A DNA stretch of 64,000 nucleotides. Origin: SAR116 cluster bacterium AG-337-N21. GTDB lineage: Bacteria; Pseudomonadota; Alphaproteobacteria; Puniceispirillales; Marisalimonadaceae. Shown here one piece after another: positions 17,293 to 24,879 of this stretch; positions within the stretch are counted from its first letter, which is position 1; every line of letters begins with the position of its first letter. The stretch spans positions 1 through 64,000 of the forward strand of contig QBZZ01000007.1 of assembly GCA_003282145.1 (NCBI GenBank). Direction: 5' to 3'. A model generated the notes under the pieces. That model had not been told where the DNA came from, ran no database searches, and worked only from the letters and a program-made list of their open reading frames with translations. The translations under genes and the position numbers were made by a program.

Positions 17293-18261
17293 ATGACAAA
17301 TACATCTCGAAAATTATCATCTGATGAAGTTTCTGCATTGATGGAAGGTCTCCAATCTGGTGAAATAACAGCAAATTCAGGTGTCAATAACGAGGTTGAG
17401 GTAACAGAATTTACGTTTGGATCAGACAATCTAGAACTTCTTGGAGATTATTATGCCTTAAGACTAATAAATGAAAGATTTGCAAGATTAGTAAGAAGTA
17501 TTTTTTTGCCAATGATCAGAATGCAACCTAAGATTAATCCATTTCCTCCTGAAGTTAAAACTTATGATGAATATAGTGCTGGCCTCAACAGTTTTATGAG
17601 TTTAACCACTAGTAGGATAGATGAGTTAAGAGGTTCAATGTTGCTTGTACTTGAACCTTCTTTTATTAGTGTTTTAACAAATTGTTATTATGGGGGGAAA
17701 TTAGCAAATTTTCCAACTACAAAAGCTGAGTTTACAGCTACTGAAGACAGAATAATTGAAATAGTTTCAGATGGAATGGGGCAATGTTTACAAGCAGCTT
17801 GGAAAGATCTTATGCCCATTACAATCAGGCACCAAGCCAGGGAAATAAATCCACAGTTTGCTACTCTAGTTGAATCAACAGATTCAGTTATTATTTGTTC
17901 TTTTGTTGTACAATTACCTAATATTGACTCTGCTTCATTTGACATAATATATCCTTTGCAAACATTGAAGCCAATTGCATCGCTATTACGTTCAAGAGTT
18001 CAGTCTGATGTTATTGATGATGACACTAGTTGGAGAGAACGATTAGAAAAATCAGTTTTAAATGTACCTCTTCCTGTATCAGCTATCTTAAGTGAACCTT
18101 CAGTATCTTTGTCAAATTTAGTCAAATATAAAGAAGGTGATATTATTAACCTTCCTCCAGTTGATGGGGTTGATTTTTTTGTAAATGAAAAGTTATTATT
18201 TAAGGCTGAAATTGGAGAAACAAACGGTCAAGTTGCAGTTAGTTTGAAAAACAGATTATAA
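17293..18261 (+). CDS. fliM: flagellar motor switch protein FliM
   Basis: A 322-residue protein. The N-terminal KLSSDEVSALMEGL (about 6-19) corresponds to the LSQDEIDALL motif that binds phospho-CheY. The middle CheC-like domain and the C-terminal SpoA/FliN-like domain (LVKYKEGDIINLPPVDGVDF) follow. It forms the C-ring wall between FliG and FliN. The CheY-binding motif is kept, so the switch is probably under chemotaxis control, although no che gene lies in this window. Confidence 0.93.
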   Translation: MTNTSRKLSSDEVSALMEGLQSGEITANSGVNNEVEVTEFTFGSDNLELLGDYYALRLINERFARLVRSIFLPMIRMQPKINPFPPEVKTYDEYSAGLNSFMSLTTSRIDELRGSMLLVLEPSFISVLTNCYYGGKLANFPTTKAEFTATEDRIIEIVSDGMGQCLQAAWKDLMPITIRHQAREINPQFATLVESTDSVIICSFVVQLPNIDSASFDIIYPLQTLKPIASLLRSRVQSDVIDDDTSWRERLEKSVLNVPLPVSAILSEPSVSLSNLVKYKEGDIINLPPVDGVDFFVNEKLLFKAEIGETNGQVAVSLKNRL

Positions 18262-18280
18262 TTTAGTAGGAGTTATTTTA

Positions 18281-18595
18281 ATGGCAGAAAATGAAACAGC
18301 ACAAACAAACGAAGAAACTAATTCAGAAAGTGCTGGGATAGATAATCTTAAAGTTTTAGAAAATATTGAGGTCAAACTCACAGTAGAAGTCGGTTCTACA
18401 GAATTGAAAATTAGAGATCTCTTAAGACTAAATGAAGGTTCTGTTGTTGAATTAGAGAGATTAGCAGGTGACCCTTTAGATATTTTAGCTAATGGTGTTA
18501 AAATTGCTAAAGGGGAAGTTGTTATGGTTGGAGAAAGGTTTGGTATAAGGTTTACTGAAGTAACTAATCCTGAAAATCGAGTACAAAAACTTTAA
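18281..18595 (+). CDS. fliN: flagellar motor switch protein FliN
   Basis: A 104-residue protein with a short acidic N-terminus and one SpoA domain (NIEVKLTVEVGSTELKIRDL; DPLDILANGVKIAKGEVVMV; GERFGIRFTEV). FliN forms the bottom of the C-ring and docks the FliH-FliI export complex. It is the last gene before a 116-base gap with a new sigma-54 promoter. Length is typical. Confidence 0.94.
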   Translation: MAENETAQTNEETNSESAGIDNLKVLENIEVKLTVEVGSTELKIRDLLRLNEGSVVELERLAGDPLDILANGVKIAKGEVVMVGERFGIRFTEVTNPENRVQKL

Positions 18596-18664
18596 TCTTC
18601 AAAATTTTGACAACTTATTATAACAAAATATTCATATAAATCAGTAGTTTATTTTTTTACGGAA

Positions 18665-18682
18665 TTGGCACCTTTTTTGCTT
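18665..18682 (+). promoter_or_regulatory. sigma-54 promoter of the fliOPQR-flhB operon
   Basis: The site TTGGCACCTTTTTTGCTT has GG (18667-18668) and GC (18679-18680) exactly 10 bases apart and matches the RpoN consensus closely. It lies about 30-47 bases upstream of the fliO ATG, with AAAGGAAAG as ribosome-binding site in between. Close gene spacing downstream suggests it drives everything up to about 24172. Confidence 0.88.
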
Positions 18683-18711
18683 CTTTTATCTAAATATAAA
18701 GGAAAGCTAAA

Positions 18712-19143
18712 ATGTCGCAAACAGCTCCAGACTTTACAACTGCAATAGTTACTATTTTATTTTTATTAACTCTAGGTATTATAGCGTTTGTTATAAAGAA
18801 AAAAAGTGGTCCCTTAAAAAAAATAATTAAAAATCAAAATAATCTAGAAGTGTTAAATCAATTATCACTTAGGAATGGTTATTTAGCATTTGTTATTAAG
18901 GTTGGAGAAGAAAACTTTTTCTTTGTAGGGCACAAGTCTGGAAGAGGTTCTTTAACTCAAATAAATACTAATATATTAAACGAAGAAAATACCAAAAACA
19001 AAAAAATTGATCAATTATCATCAAAAAATATTGTTCATAATAAAACTTCACTTCCAGAAAAAATCAATGAATCAAAACCTCTACAACATGTAAATATATC
19101 TGATTTATTAACTGCTCATAAAAAAGGTACTAGAGATGCGTAA
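18712..19143 (+). CDS. fliO: FliO-like flagellar export apparatus assembly protein
   Basis: A 143-residue protein with one N-terminal transmembrane helix (about 10-28) and a small cytosolic domain. The segment LEVLNQLSLRNGYLAFVIKV followed by ENFFFVGHKSGRG resembles the FliO core, in which a strand and a turn follow the helix. It overlaps fliP by 8 bases. FliO helps FliP assemble into the export gate. The call depends on position together with this small match. Confidence 0.75.
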   Translation: MSQTAPDFTTAIVTILFLLTLGIIAFVIKKKSGPLKKIIKNQNNLEVLNQLSLRNGYLAFVIKVGEENFFFVGHKSGRGSLTQINTNILNEENTKNKKIDQLSSKNIVHNKTSLPEKINESKPLQHVNISDLLTAHKKGTRDA

Positions 19144-19978
19144 AGCAATTTGTCCTCAACCAATTAAAAGAATTTATTTTTATAATCGGCGAGAAGTAAT
19201 TATTAATAAATTTAAAAATTTTTTTAAAATCGTATCTTTTTTAGTCACTATATTTTTAATTAGCGGTCTACCAGTTCAAGCTTTTGGGGAGACAATATCT
19301 TCTGGTTTCCCTGCATTGAATGTATCAACTAATGGAGATACTACGGAATATTCGTTTCCCTTACAAATTTTGCTATTGATGACAGCTATAACTGTTCTTC
19401 CTTCTTTAGTATTAGGAATGACTAGCTTTACAAGAATTATAATTGTAATGTCAATACTTCGTCAAGCTTTGGGAACTCAACAGACACCACCAAATCAAGT
19501 GTTAATAGCAATTTCCCTATTTTTAACATTTTTTATAATGGCACCAACTTTTAATAAAGTTTATGATAATGCAGCAGTCCCTTATATGGATAAAACTCTT
19601 CCAGCAGAAAAAGCCCTCGAAACAGCTAGTTCTGAAATGAAACGTTTTATGGTCAAAAATACCAGAAAGACTGATTTAATAATGTTTTCAGAATTAGCTG
19701 GTCTTGAAAAATTTGATGAAGTATCAGATATCCCATTTCGAATTGCGTTACCAGCATTTATGACGAGTGAGCTTAAAACTGCATTTCAAATAGGTTTTTT
19801 ATTATTTTTGCCATTCCTTGTAATTGATATGGTAATTTCTTCTATTTTGATGTCACTTGGAATGATGATGCTTTCTCCAATGTTAGTTGCTCTTCCTTTT
19901 AAATTATTACTATTTGTCTTGGTTGACGGTTGGAGTATGACGGTTGGTTCTTTAGTAAGTACATTTGCAGCAGGATAA
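19136..19978 (+). CDS. fliP: flagellar export gate protein FliP
   Basis: A 280-residue protein. After an N-terminal extension of about 30 residues there is a cleavable-type signal segment (FLVTIFLISGLPVQAFG). Then come the FliP hallmarks: LLLMTAITVLPSLVLGMTSF, RIIIVMSILRQALGTQQTPP, FMTSELKTAFQIGFLLFLPF and the closing VDGWSMTVGSLV. FliP forms the pentameric core of the export gate with FliQ and FliR. It is longer than the usual 245 residues, and no later ATG lies before the mature part, so the overlap with fliO appears genuine. Confidence 0.95.
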   Translation: MRKAICPQPIKRIYFYNRREVIINKFKNFFKIVSFLVTIFLISGLPVQAFGETISSGFPALNVSTNGDTTEYSFPLQILLLMTAITVLPSLVLGMTSFTRIIIVMSILRQALGTQQTPPNQVLIAISLFLTFFIMAPTFNKVYDNAAVPYMDKTLPAEKALETASSEMKRFMVKNTRKTDLIMFSELAGLEKFDEVSDIPFRIALPAFMTSELKTAFQIGFLLFLPFLVIDMVISSILMSLGMMMLSPMLVALPFKLLLFVLVDGWSMTVGSLVSTFAAG

Positions 19979-19981
19979 AAA

Positions 19982-20254
19982 ATGAATTTTGATGAAAATA
20001 TTAGTATGTTAAGTATGGCCTTTTACCAAGTTTTACTGGTGTCAGGTCCCATATTAGCTCTAGCTCTAGGTATTGGTCTTTTTATAGGAATTATTCAGGC
20101 TGCAACTTCTATTAATGAAATGACGTTAAGTTTTGTTCCAAAAGTTGTAGTTGTAATGTTAGGCATAGGCTTGTTAGGTAACTTTTTTATGATGGGGTTA
20201 GTTGATTACTTTAACTTTATTTTTGACCAAGTTGCTGGTGTAGGACAAAATTAA
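19982..20254 (+). CDS. fliQ: flagellar export gate protein FliQ
   Basis: A 90-residue protein with two hydrophobic helices. LALGIGLFIGIIQAATSINE and MTLSFVPKVVVVMLGIGLLG match FliQ closely. It lines the outside of the FliP-FliR gate. It starts 3 bases after fliP, with normal length and order. Confidence 0.94.
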   Translation: MNFDENISMLSMAFYQVLLVSGPILALALGIGLFIGIIQAATSINEMTLSFVPKVVVVMLGIGLLGNFFMMGLVDYFNFIFDQVAGVGQN

Positions 20255-20272
20255 ATTTGAAAGAAATTTATT

Positions 20273-21088
20273 ATGTATGGATCAGAATTAAGTCTACCTG
20301 GAGTGAATTTATTTAACTTATACCAGTATCTAATAATCTTTTTTGTAGCATCATTACGTATTTCGTCATTTTTAATAAGTGCACCATTTTTCTCCTTAGG
20401 TGGTATTCCGTTACAAGTGAGAATTATAGCCAGTATTAGCCTTACAGCCTTTTTATTTCCAGTCATTAAAGTACCTGATATTCAAAATATGCTAGGTTTT
20501 AGTCTGTTCCTACTAGTTTTATCAGAAATAGGAATAGGTTTATCTGTAGGGTTAATTTTAAATATTATATTTTCAGCTGCAGCTGTTGCTGGTGAAAAGA
20601 TTGCATCTACTGCAGGACTTTCAATGTCTAGTATGATTGACCCACAATCAGGCGGACAAACGTTAGTTCTAAGTACCGTATTAATGTTATTTTTAATTTC
20701 GTGCTTTTTATCCTTAGATGGGCACTTGTTTATAATCAAAATGTTACTAGAAAGTTATACATATTTACCAATTGGTATATTTCTAAATTTTTCCCAAGTA
20801 AGTGAAATTGCCATTAATACTTTTGGAAACATGCTTTATTTGGCAGCACTTATTAGTTTACCAGTTGTAGGTGGATTATTATTAATACAATGTTCTATTG
20901 GCATTATTACAAGATCTGCTCCTTCTCTTAACCTTTTTTCCTTTGGTTTTCCAATAGCTTTAATAAGTGTTTTTATATTTTTGTATGCAGGCGTAGGTCC
21001 TATTTCAGATGCATTTTCTGATTTAACAGGAACAGCCATAAACTTGATTTACGAAGTACTTCAATCATTTGAGAATGGAAGTTTATAA
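20273..21088 (+). CDS. fliR: flagellar export gate protein FliR
   Basis: A 271-residue membrane protein with several transmembrane helices. FFVASLRISSFLISAPFFSL and AAAVAGEKIASTAGLSMSSM (with following IDPQSGG) are FliR signatures. It caps the FliP pentamer and contacts FlhB. Its TAA stop is immediately followed by the ATG of flhB, indicating translational coupling. Confidence 0.94.
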   Translation: MYGSELSLPGVNLFNLYQYLIIFFVASLRISSFLISAPFFSLGGIPLQVRIIASISLTAFLFPVIKVPDIQNMLGFSLFLLVLSEIGIGLSVGLILNIIFSAAAVAGEKIASTAGLSMSSMIDPQSGGQTLVLSTVLMLFLISCFLSLDGHLFIIKMLLESYTYLPIGIFLNFSQVSEIAINTFGNMLYLAALISLPVVGGLLLIQCSIGIITRSAPSLNLFSFGFPIALISVFIFLYAGVGPISDAFSDLTGTAINLIYEVLQSFENGSL

Positions 21089-22252
21089 ATGGCTGAAGAA
21101 GATAATTCACAAGATAAAACCGAAGAACCGTCTCAACGAAAACTAGATAAAGCAGCTGAGGACGGCCAAGTGCTATCCTCAAAAGAAATGTTTGTATTTA
21201 CGACTTTAATAATGGGTTTGATGGTATTAACATCAATACCTTTTTTTGCTAGAGACTTTTTAAGTATCTGGAAAATGTTTTTCTTATTTGACTTAAATTA
21301 TATTATTAATGTATCTCCAATTTCAGGAATGGAAAAATTAATTAAATACGTAATATATATAACTTTAATCATTGGCATTCCTCTAATACTTACAATTTTA
21401 TTTACCCAAATGGCTGTAGGAGGTATTAACTTCGCTCATAAGGGTTTTCATTTCAAATCTAATAGAATTAATCTTTTATCGGGCTTAAAAAGAATATTCT
21501 CATCAAAAGGTCTAGTTGAATTAATTAAGTCTTTATTTAAAGTCGGGTTATTAGGTGGAATTACCTACGGTGTAATATACGTTAATATTAAAGATATTAT
21601 TAATTTGTCAGAACGTAACCTATACAGCGCTTTGTCAAACCTACTTAATAATTTTCCTCAATTAACAATTGCCTTATTAATAGCTCTAGGTTTCATAGCT
21701 ATTTTTGACTTTATTTGGCAAAAATACATACATGTAGAAAAATTAAAAATGACAATCAAGGAAGTTAAAGACGAACATAAAGATACTGACGGATCGCCAG
21801 AAGTTAAGCAAAAAATAAGGAGATTACAAAATGAAATTTCTAATAGAGCTGCAACCCAGACAGCTGCTCTTGACAATGTTAAAGATGCTTCAGCAATAAT
21901 AACTAATCCTACACACTTTGCAGTGGCCATAAAATATGATGTTGGGGAGACTGGAGCACCAACAATTTTGGCAATGGGTAGGGGAATGATAGCTGAAAAA
22001 ATAATAAAATTAGCTAATGAAAATCAAGTAACTATTTTTCAAAGTCCTTTACTAGCTAGAGCCCTTTATTTTACTGGGGAAATAGGCAAAGAAATTTCAG
22101 AAAATTTATATTCAGCCGTTGCTTCAGTTTTAGCATATATCTTTAAAATTGAAAGAGGTGAGGAATCTGACTATCCTGATTTTGAATTATCTGATGATAT
22201 GAGTTTTGATGAATATGGTAAAACATTAACTGAAAATATGGAGAGAAAGTGA
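21089..22252 (+). CDS. flhB: flagellar export switch protein FlhB
   Basis: A 387-residue protein. The N-terminus DKTEEPSQRKLDKAAEDGQV is the classic FlhB opening. Four transmembrane helices follow, and the cytosolic domain contains the autocleavage motif NPTH (about residue 271) in IITNPTHFAVAIKYD. Cleavage there changes export from rod/hook to filament subunits after a signal from FliK. Length is normal, with a slightly extended acidic tail. It overlaps the next small gene by 4 bases. Confidence 0.96.
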   Translation: MAEEDNSQDKTEEPSQRKLDKAAEDGQVLSSKEMFVFTTLIMGLMVLTSIPFFARDFLSIWKMFFLFDLNYIINVSPISGMEKLIKYVIYITLIIGIPLILTILFTQMAVGGINFAHKGFHFKSNRINLLSGLKRIFSSKGLVELIKSLFKVGLLGGITYGVIYVNIKDIINLSERNLYSALSNLLNNFPQLTIALLIALGFIAIFDFIWQKYIHVEKLKMTIKEVKDEHKDTDGSPEVKQKIRRLQNEISNRAATQTAALDNVKDASAIITNPTHFAVAIKYDVGETGAPTILAMGRGMIAEKIIKLANENQVTIFQSPLLARALYFTGEIGKEISENLYSAVASVLAYIFKIERGEESDYPDFELSDDMSFDEYGKTLTENMERK

Positions 22253-22479
22253 AAAGAAGAAAAACTTTCGGACAGATAATTATTACGGCAATGTTTTTAT
22301 GGTCAGCACTTTTGTGCCATTTTGAAGCAAGTTCTCTCAAAGAAGAGGGCGATTTATCAAACGCAATATTATATTGGTTTTTTGGTTTTACTGCAGTCAT
22401 GGGAGCATTAAGATTTAAAATTGCGGAATTAATATATGGGTTACTTGAGTTAATAAATAAAAATAAAAATAAAGAATAG
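22249..22479 (+). CDS. small membrane protein of unknown function, coupled to flhB
   Basis: I do not recognise this 76-residue protein. It starts with a GTG that overlaps the flhB stop (GTGA). It shows two hydrophobic segments: about 8-25 (GQIIITAMFLWSALLCHF) and about 40-56 (AILYWFFGFTAVMGALRF). An acidic loop lies between them and a Lys/Asn-rich tail at the end. The tight overlap with flhB and the downstream genes suggests a motility-related membrane role. It could also be a translational spacer; reality of the ORF is supported by the overlap and membrane pattern only. Confidence 0.6.
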   Translation: MKRRKTFGQIIITAMFLWSALLCHFEASSLKEEGDLSNAILYWFFGFTAVMGALRFKIAELIYGLLELINKNKNKE

Positions 22480-22484
22480 AATTA

Positions 22485-22673
22485 ATGATTAACAATAAAA
22501 ATGAAAAGAAAATAGTTAAATGTAGTGGGTGCTATTATTTCTTTATTACTTATAAGAAAGAACGTCCATGGGGCTGTAATAAATTTGGCTTTATTTCTAA
22601 ATCTATTCCTGCGATTGAAGTGTTTAGTACAACTGGTATAGAATGTGCATATAGAAAAGAAAAGAATATATAA
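22485..22673 (+). CDS. four-cysteine mini-protein (putative zinc ribbon)
   Basis: A 62-residue protein with Cys at 13, 16, 31 and 54. The pattern CxxC...PWGC...FGF.S...P...V...TG..C matches small proteobacterial proteins with the general form CxxC-x-(Y/F)-(Y/F)-x-T...P(Y/W)GC-x-x-(F/M)-G(F/M)-x-S. These I have seen annotated loosely, sometimes as uracil-DNA glycosylase, without basis in the fold. Metal binding is likely from the four Cys; the function is unknown. It begins 5 bases after the small membrane gene and continues the fliO-flhB transcription unit. Confidence 0.72.
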   Translation: MINNKNEKKIVKCSGCYYFFITYKKERPWGCNKFGFISKSIPAIEVFSTTGIECAYRKEKNI

Positions 22674-22717
22674 TTATCATGTTAAGAAAATTTTAATGGT
22701 TTTATAGGATTTACAAA

Positions 22718-23431
22718 ATGGATACTAAAATGGAAGCTGTACAAGAAAGTATTAAATTAGCTTTAGATGCAGCTGATGCGGCTACTGATGTAACCTCAGA
22801 ATATAATAAAGTTAAAAAAGCTCACGCATTATTGGAGGCTAAAGTGAAACAAATTCATAAATACACTACTGTTGTCTTTTTATCATCTATTATTTCAGGG
22901 TTAGTTGTTATAACCGTAAGTGCATTTTTATTTATGCAGTCATCTGACAAATTAACTAATATGACTGAAACAAGTAGAGAGGCTTTAGTTGTTTTTGCAG
23001 AAAATGTAGATGGCGTTAATGCATCATTAAAAAATCTTGACGAAGCTATAAAAAAACAAGGTGATTTGTTAGCTGTTAATGAAAAATTGGTAGCTAATCT
23101 TGATAAGATTGAAAAGCGTGTCGAAAAATCTAATGAAAATACTATTGGTGAGCTACAATTAATCACAACTACCTTAATAAATGAGTTGAGTAAAAATTCA
23201 AAAATTAGTGTTGAAAACAATAAAAAACTAAGTGCAGACTTAGCAAAACTTAATCGTTCCAATAGTAAAACTATATCTAAGGCTATTCAGCAAATAAGCA
23301 ACAAAGCAATATATAAACAGATAGTAGCTAATCAAGCTATACAAGCTCAACAAATTTCTAAACTTGTTAAGCAAAATAATAATGTTTTAGGAAAGATTGC
23401 AGATAAAACTAGTAGAATTAAGTATCCATAA
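22718..23431 (+). CDS. single-span membrane coiled-coil protein, unknown function
   Basis: A 237-residue protein I cannot assign to a family. It has an N-terminal cytosolic-type stretch (1-48), one transmembrane helix at about 50-73 (VVFLSSIISGLVVITVSAFL), and a long helical region from about 78 to 235 with heptad-like Leu/Ile/Val spacing, rich in Lys, Asn and Ser. The overall shape resembles membrane-anchored scaffold or methyl-accepting-type stalks, but there is no signalling tip motif. It lies 44 bases after the four-Cys gene and 33 before the PDZ-like gene, all co-directional with the flagellar export genes. A structural motor or pole-localisation role is possible but is inference. Confidence 0.65.
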   Translation: MDTKMEAVQESIKLALDAADAATDVTSEYNKVKKAHALLEAKVKQIHKYTTVVFLSSIISGLVVITVSAFLFMQSSDKLTNMTETSREALVVFAENVDGVNASLKNLDEAIKKQGDLLAVNEKLVANLDKIEKRVEKSNENTIGELQLITTTLINELSKNSKISVENNKKLSADLAKLNRSNSKTISKAIQQISNKAIYKQIVANQAIQAQQISKLVKQNNNVLGKIADKTSRIKYP

Positions 23432-23464
23432 TATTATAAAATTTGTTTTTGTGAGTTTGATTAT

Positions 23465-24172
23465 ATGAATGAAGAAACTGAAACTGAAAAAGACTTTTTA
23501 CAAATTAAGGCTATAAGAACTTCTTCAAATGCATTTGTTATGAAGTTAGCAGAAGGGGATATTATAATAGCTCTTGATGGATTAATAGTTAACAAAAGTT
23601 ATGATGATTTAACAAAAGAATTGAATGAAATCGAAGACAAAAAAATTCTTACTTTATATAGAGATGGAGTTTTTTTTAATACTTTTGTTTATGGTTCTTT
23701 AGGTGTTATTTGTGAAAGTATCAATTCTAATACAATACCTGATTTAAAAAAATTAGATCCCAATGATTATTTTAATCAAGATGATTTTTACTTTCAATTT
23801 GAAGTTTATAAAAAACCTCGAAAAACAGCTATTCTTCTAAATACTTTTCCTACAATTCTTGCAAGTCTCGCTCCACCATTGTGGATGTTACAAAATAGAT
23901 TATGGACTTTTTTATGTATTTCTTTAGTTTTTTATTGGTTCCTTTTAATGATTTCCCCATGGTTGTTTTTTATTGGTTGGATATTAAAGTCATGGCATGT
24001 TGGGAATAGTCAGATCGACATTTTAAGATTTTTTTATAGGTTGCATAATTACAGATTAAGCTTGAGTTTTTGTGCAACAAATGAAAAAGAAGCCCAAGAG
24101 ACAGCAAGGCGATTTGATGATAAGGTTGATTTTTATTATTCCTATCTTGAACCTGTTGCATTAGAGGATTGA
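23465..24172 (+). CDS. PDZ-like membrane protein of unknown function
   Basis: A 235-residue protein. Residues about 12-75 look PDZ-like: LAEGDIIIALDGLIVNKSYD is the usual GD-x-I-x-x-(L/I)-(D/N)-G peptide-groove turn. Two hydrophobic helices follow at about 122-143 and 146-175. The C-terminal 60 residues have a soluble, aromatic-rich segment (YRLHNYRLSLSFCATNEKEA). No protease residues are visible. It is the last gene of the string behind flhB and its 3' end overlaps the convergent SDR gene by 31 bases. Function unknown; the PDZ reading is moderate. Confidence 0.65.
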   Translation: MNEETETEKDFLQIKAIRTSSNAFVMKLAEGDIIIALDGLIVNKSYDDLTKELNEIEDKKILTLYRDGVFFNTFVYGSLGVICESINSNTIPDLKKLDPNDYFNQDDFYFQFEVYKKPRKTAILLNTFPTILASLAPPLWMLQNRLWTFLCISLVFYWFLLMISPWLFFIGWILKSWHVGNSQIDILRFFYRLHNYRLSLSFCATNEKEAQETARRFDDKVDFYYSYLEPVALED

Positions 24173-24879
24173 TTTGATTTCATTATGTCAATTGTATCAC
24201 CCTTATAGAGTTTATCTAAAAAAACTATCTCTATAATAATTTTTGCTACTTCACTTGGCTTTTGAAGTTTTCTTGTATCTTCCCCAGGCATTGCTTGATT
24301 TCTCATTTTTGTATTAGTTTTACCCGGATTAATTATGCATATAGACAATTTATTATGTTTATTTTCAGCCGACCATATTTTAATCATATGTTCTAGAGCA
24401 GCTTTAGATACTGCATAGGCTCCCCAAAATGGTCTAGGTTCAATAGCAACACTTGAAGTTAAAAAACAAGCTTTAGGTTTATGACTTTTTTTTAAAAGTG
24501 CATCACATGAACGGATTAGTCGATGATTGCTCATTGTATTTACCATCATTACTTCTAAGAATTCATCACTACTTTGATGGTGTATAGGCCCTAAAGCACC
24601 TAGGACGGCAGCGTTAGCAATCAAAATATCTAGTCTCCCCCAACGTTTAAATATCTCTATTCCTAGATTATCTAAACCTTTCAAGTCCTTCATATCCAAT
24701 TCAACTAAAGTACAAGTGCCTCCATTATCAATAATAGACTTCTCAGTTTTCATTAATCTTGACGCAGATCTAGCAGTTATTATAGTGTGAATATTTTTCT
24801 TTGCTAGCTGTTTTGCAATCTCAGCACCAATCCCACTACTGGCACCTGTTATCAAGGCAATTTGTTTATCTTTATTCAT
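24142..24879 (-). CDS. short-chain dehydrogenase/reductase
   Basis: A 245-residue SDR. TGASSGIGAEIAKQLA (about 12-27) binds the cofactor. The NAA(V) element occurs in ILIANAAVLGALGP, and the active-site YAVSK is preceded by TSSVAIEPR with the catalytic Ser. The C-terminus is a little unusual for SDRs (low-complexity Ser/Asn ending). It overlaps purF by 8 bases, and a purF-SDR pair behind radA-cvpA is common in alphaproteobacteria. The substrate is unknown. Confidence 0.88.
   Translation of the reverse strand: MNKDKQIALITGASSGIGAEIAKQLAKKNIHTIITARSASRLMKTEKSIIDNGGTCTLVELDMKDLKGLDNLGIEIFKRWGRLDILIANAAVLGALGPIHHQSSDEFLEVMMVNTMSNHRLIRSCDALLKKSHKPKACFLTSSVAIEPRPFWGAYAVSKAALEHMIKIWSAENKHNKLSICIINPGKTNTKMRNQAMPGEDTRKLQKPSEVAKIIIEIVFLDKLYKGDTIDIMKSNQSSNATGSR

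Noticed and set aside
22855-23262. 135-codon antisense ORF across the coiled-coil gene
   Set aside because: It is Ser/Phe/Leu-rich, which is expected from the reverse strand of Lys/Glu/Asn codons; it has no family features and no ribosome-binding site.
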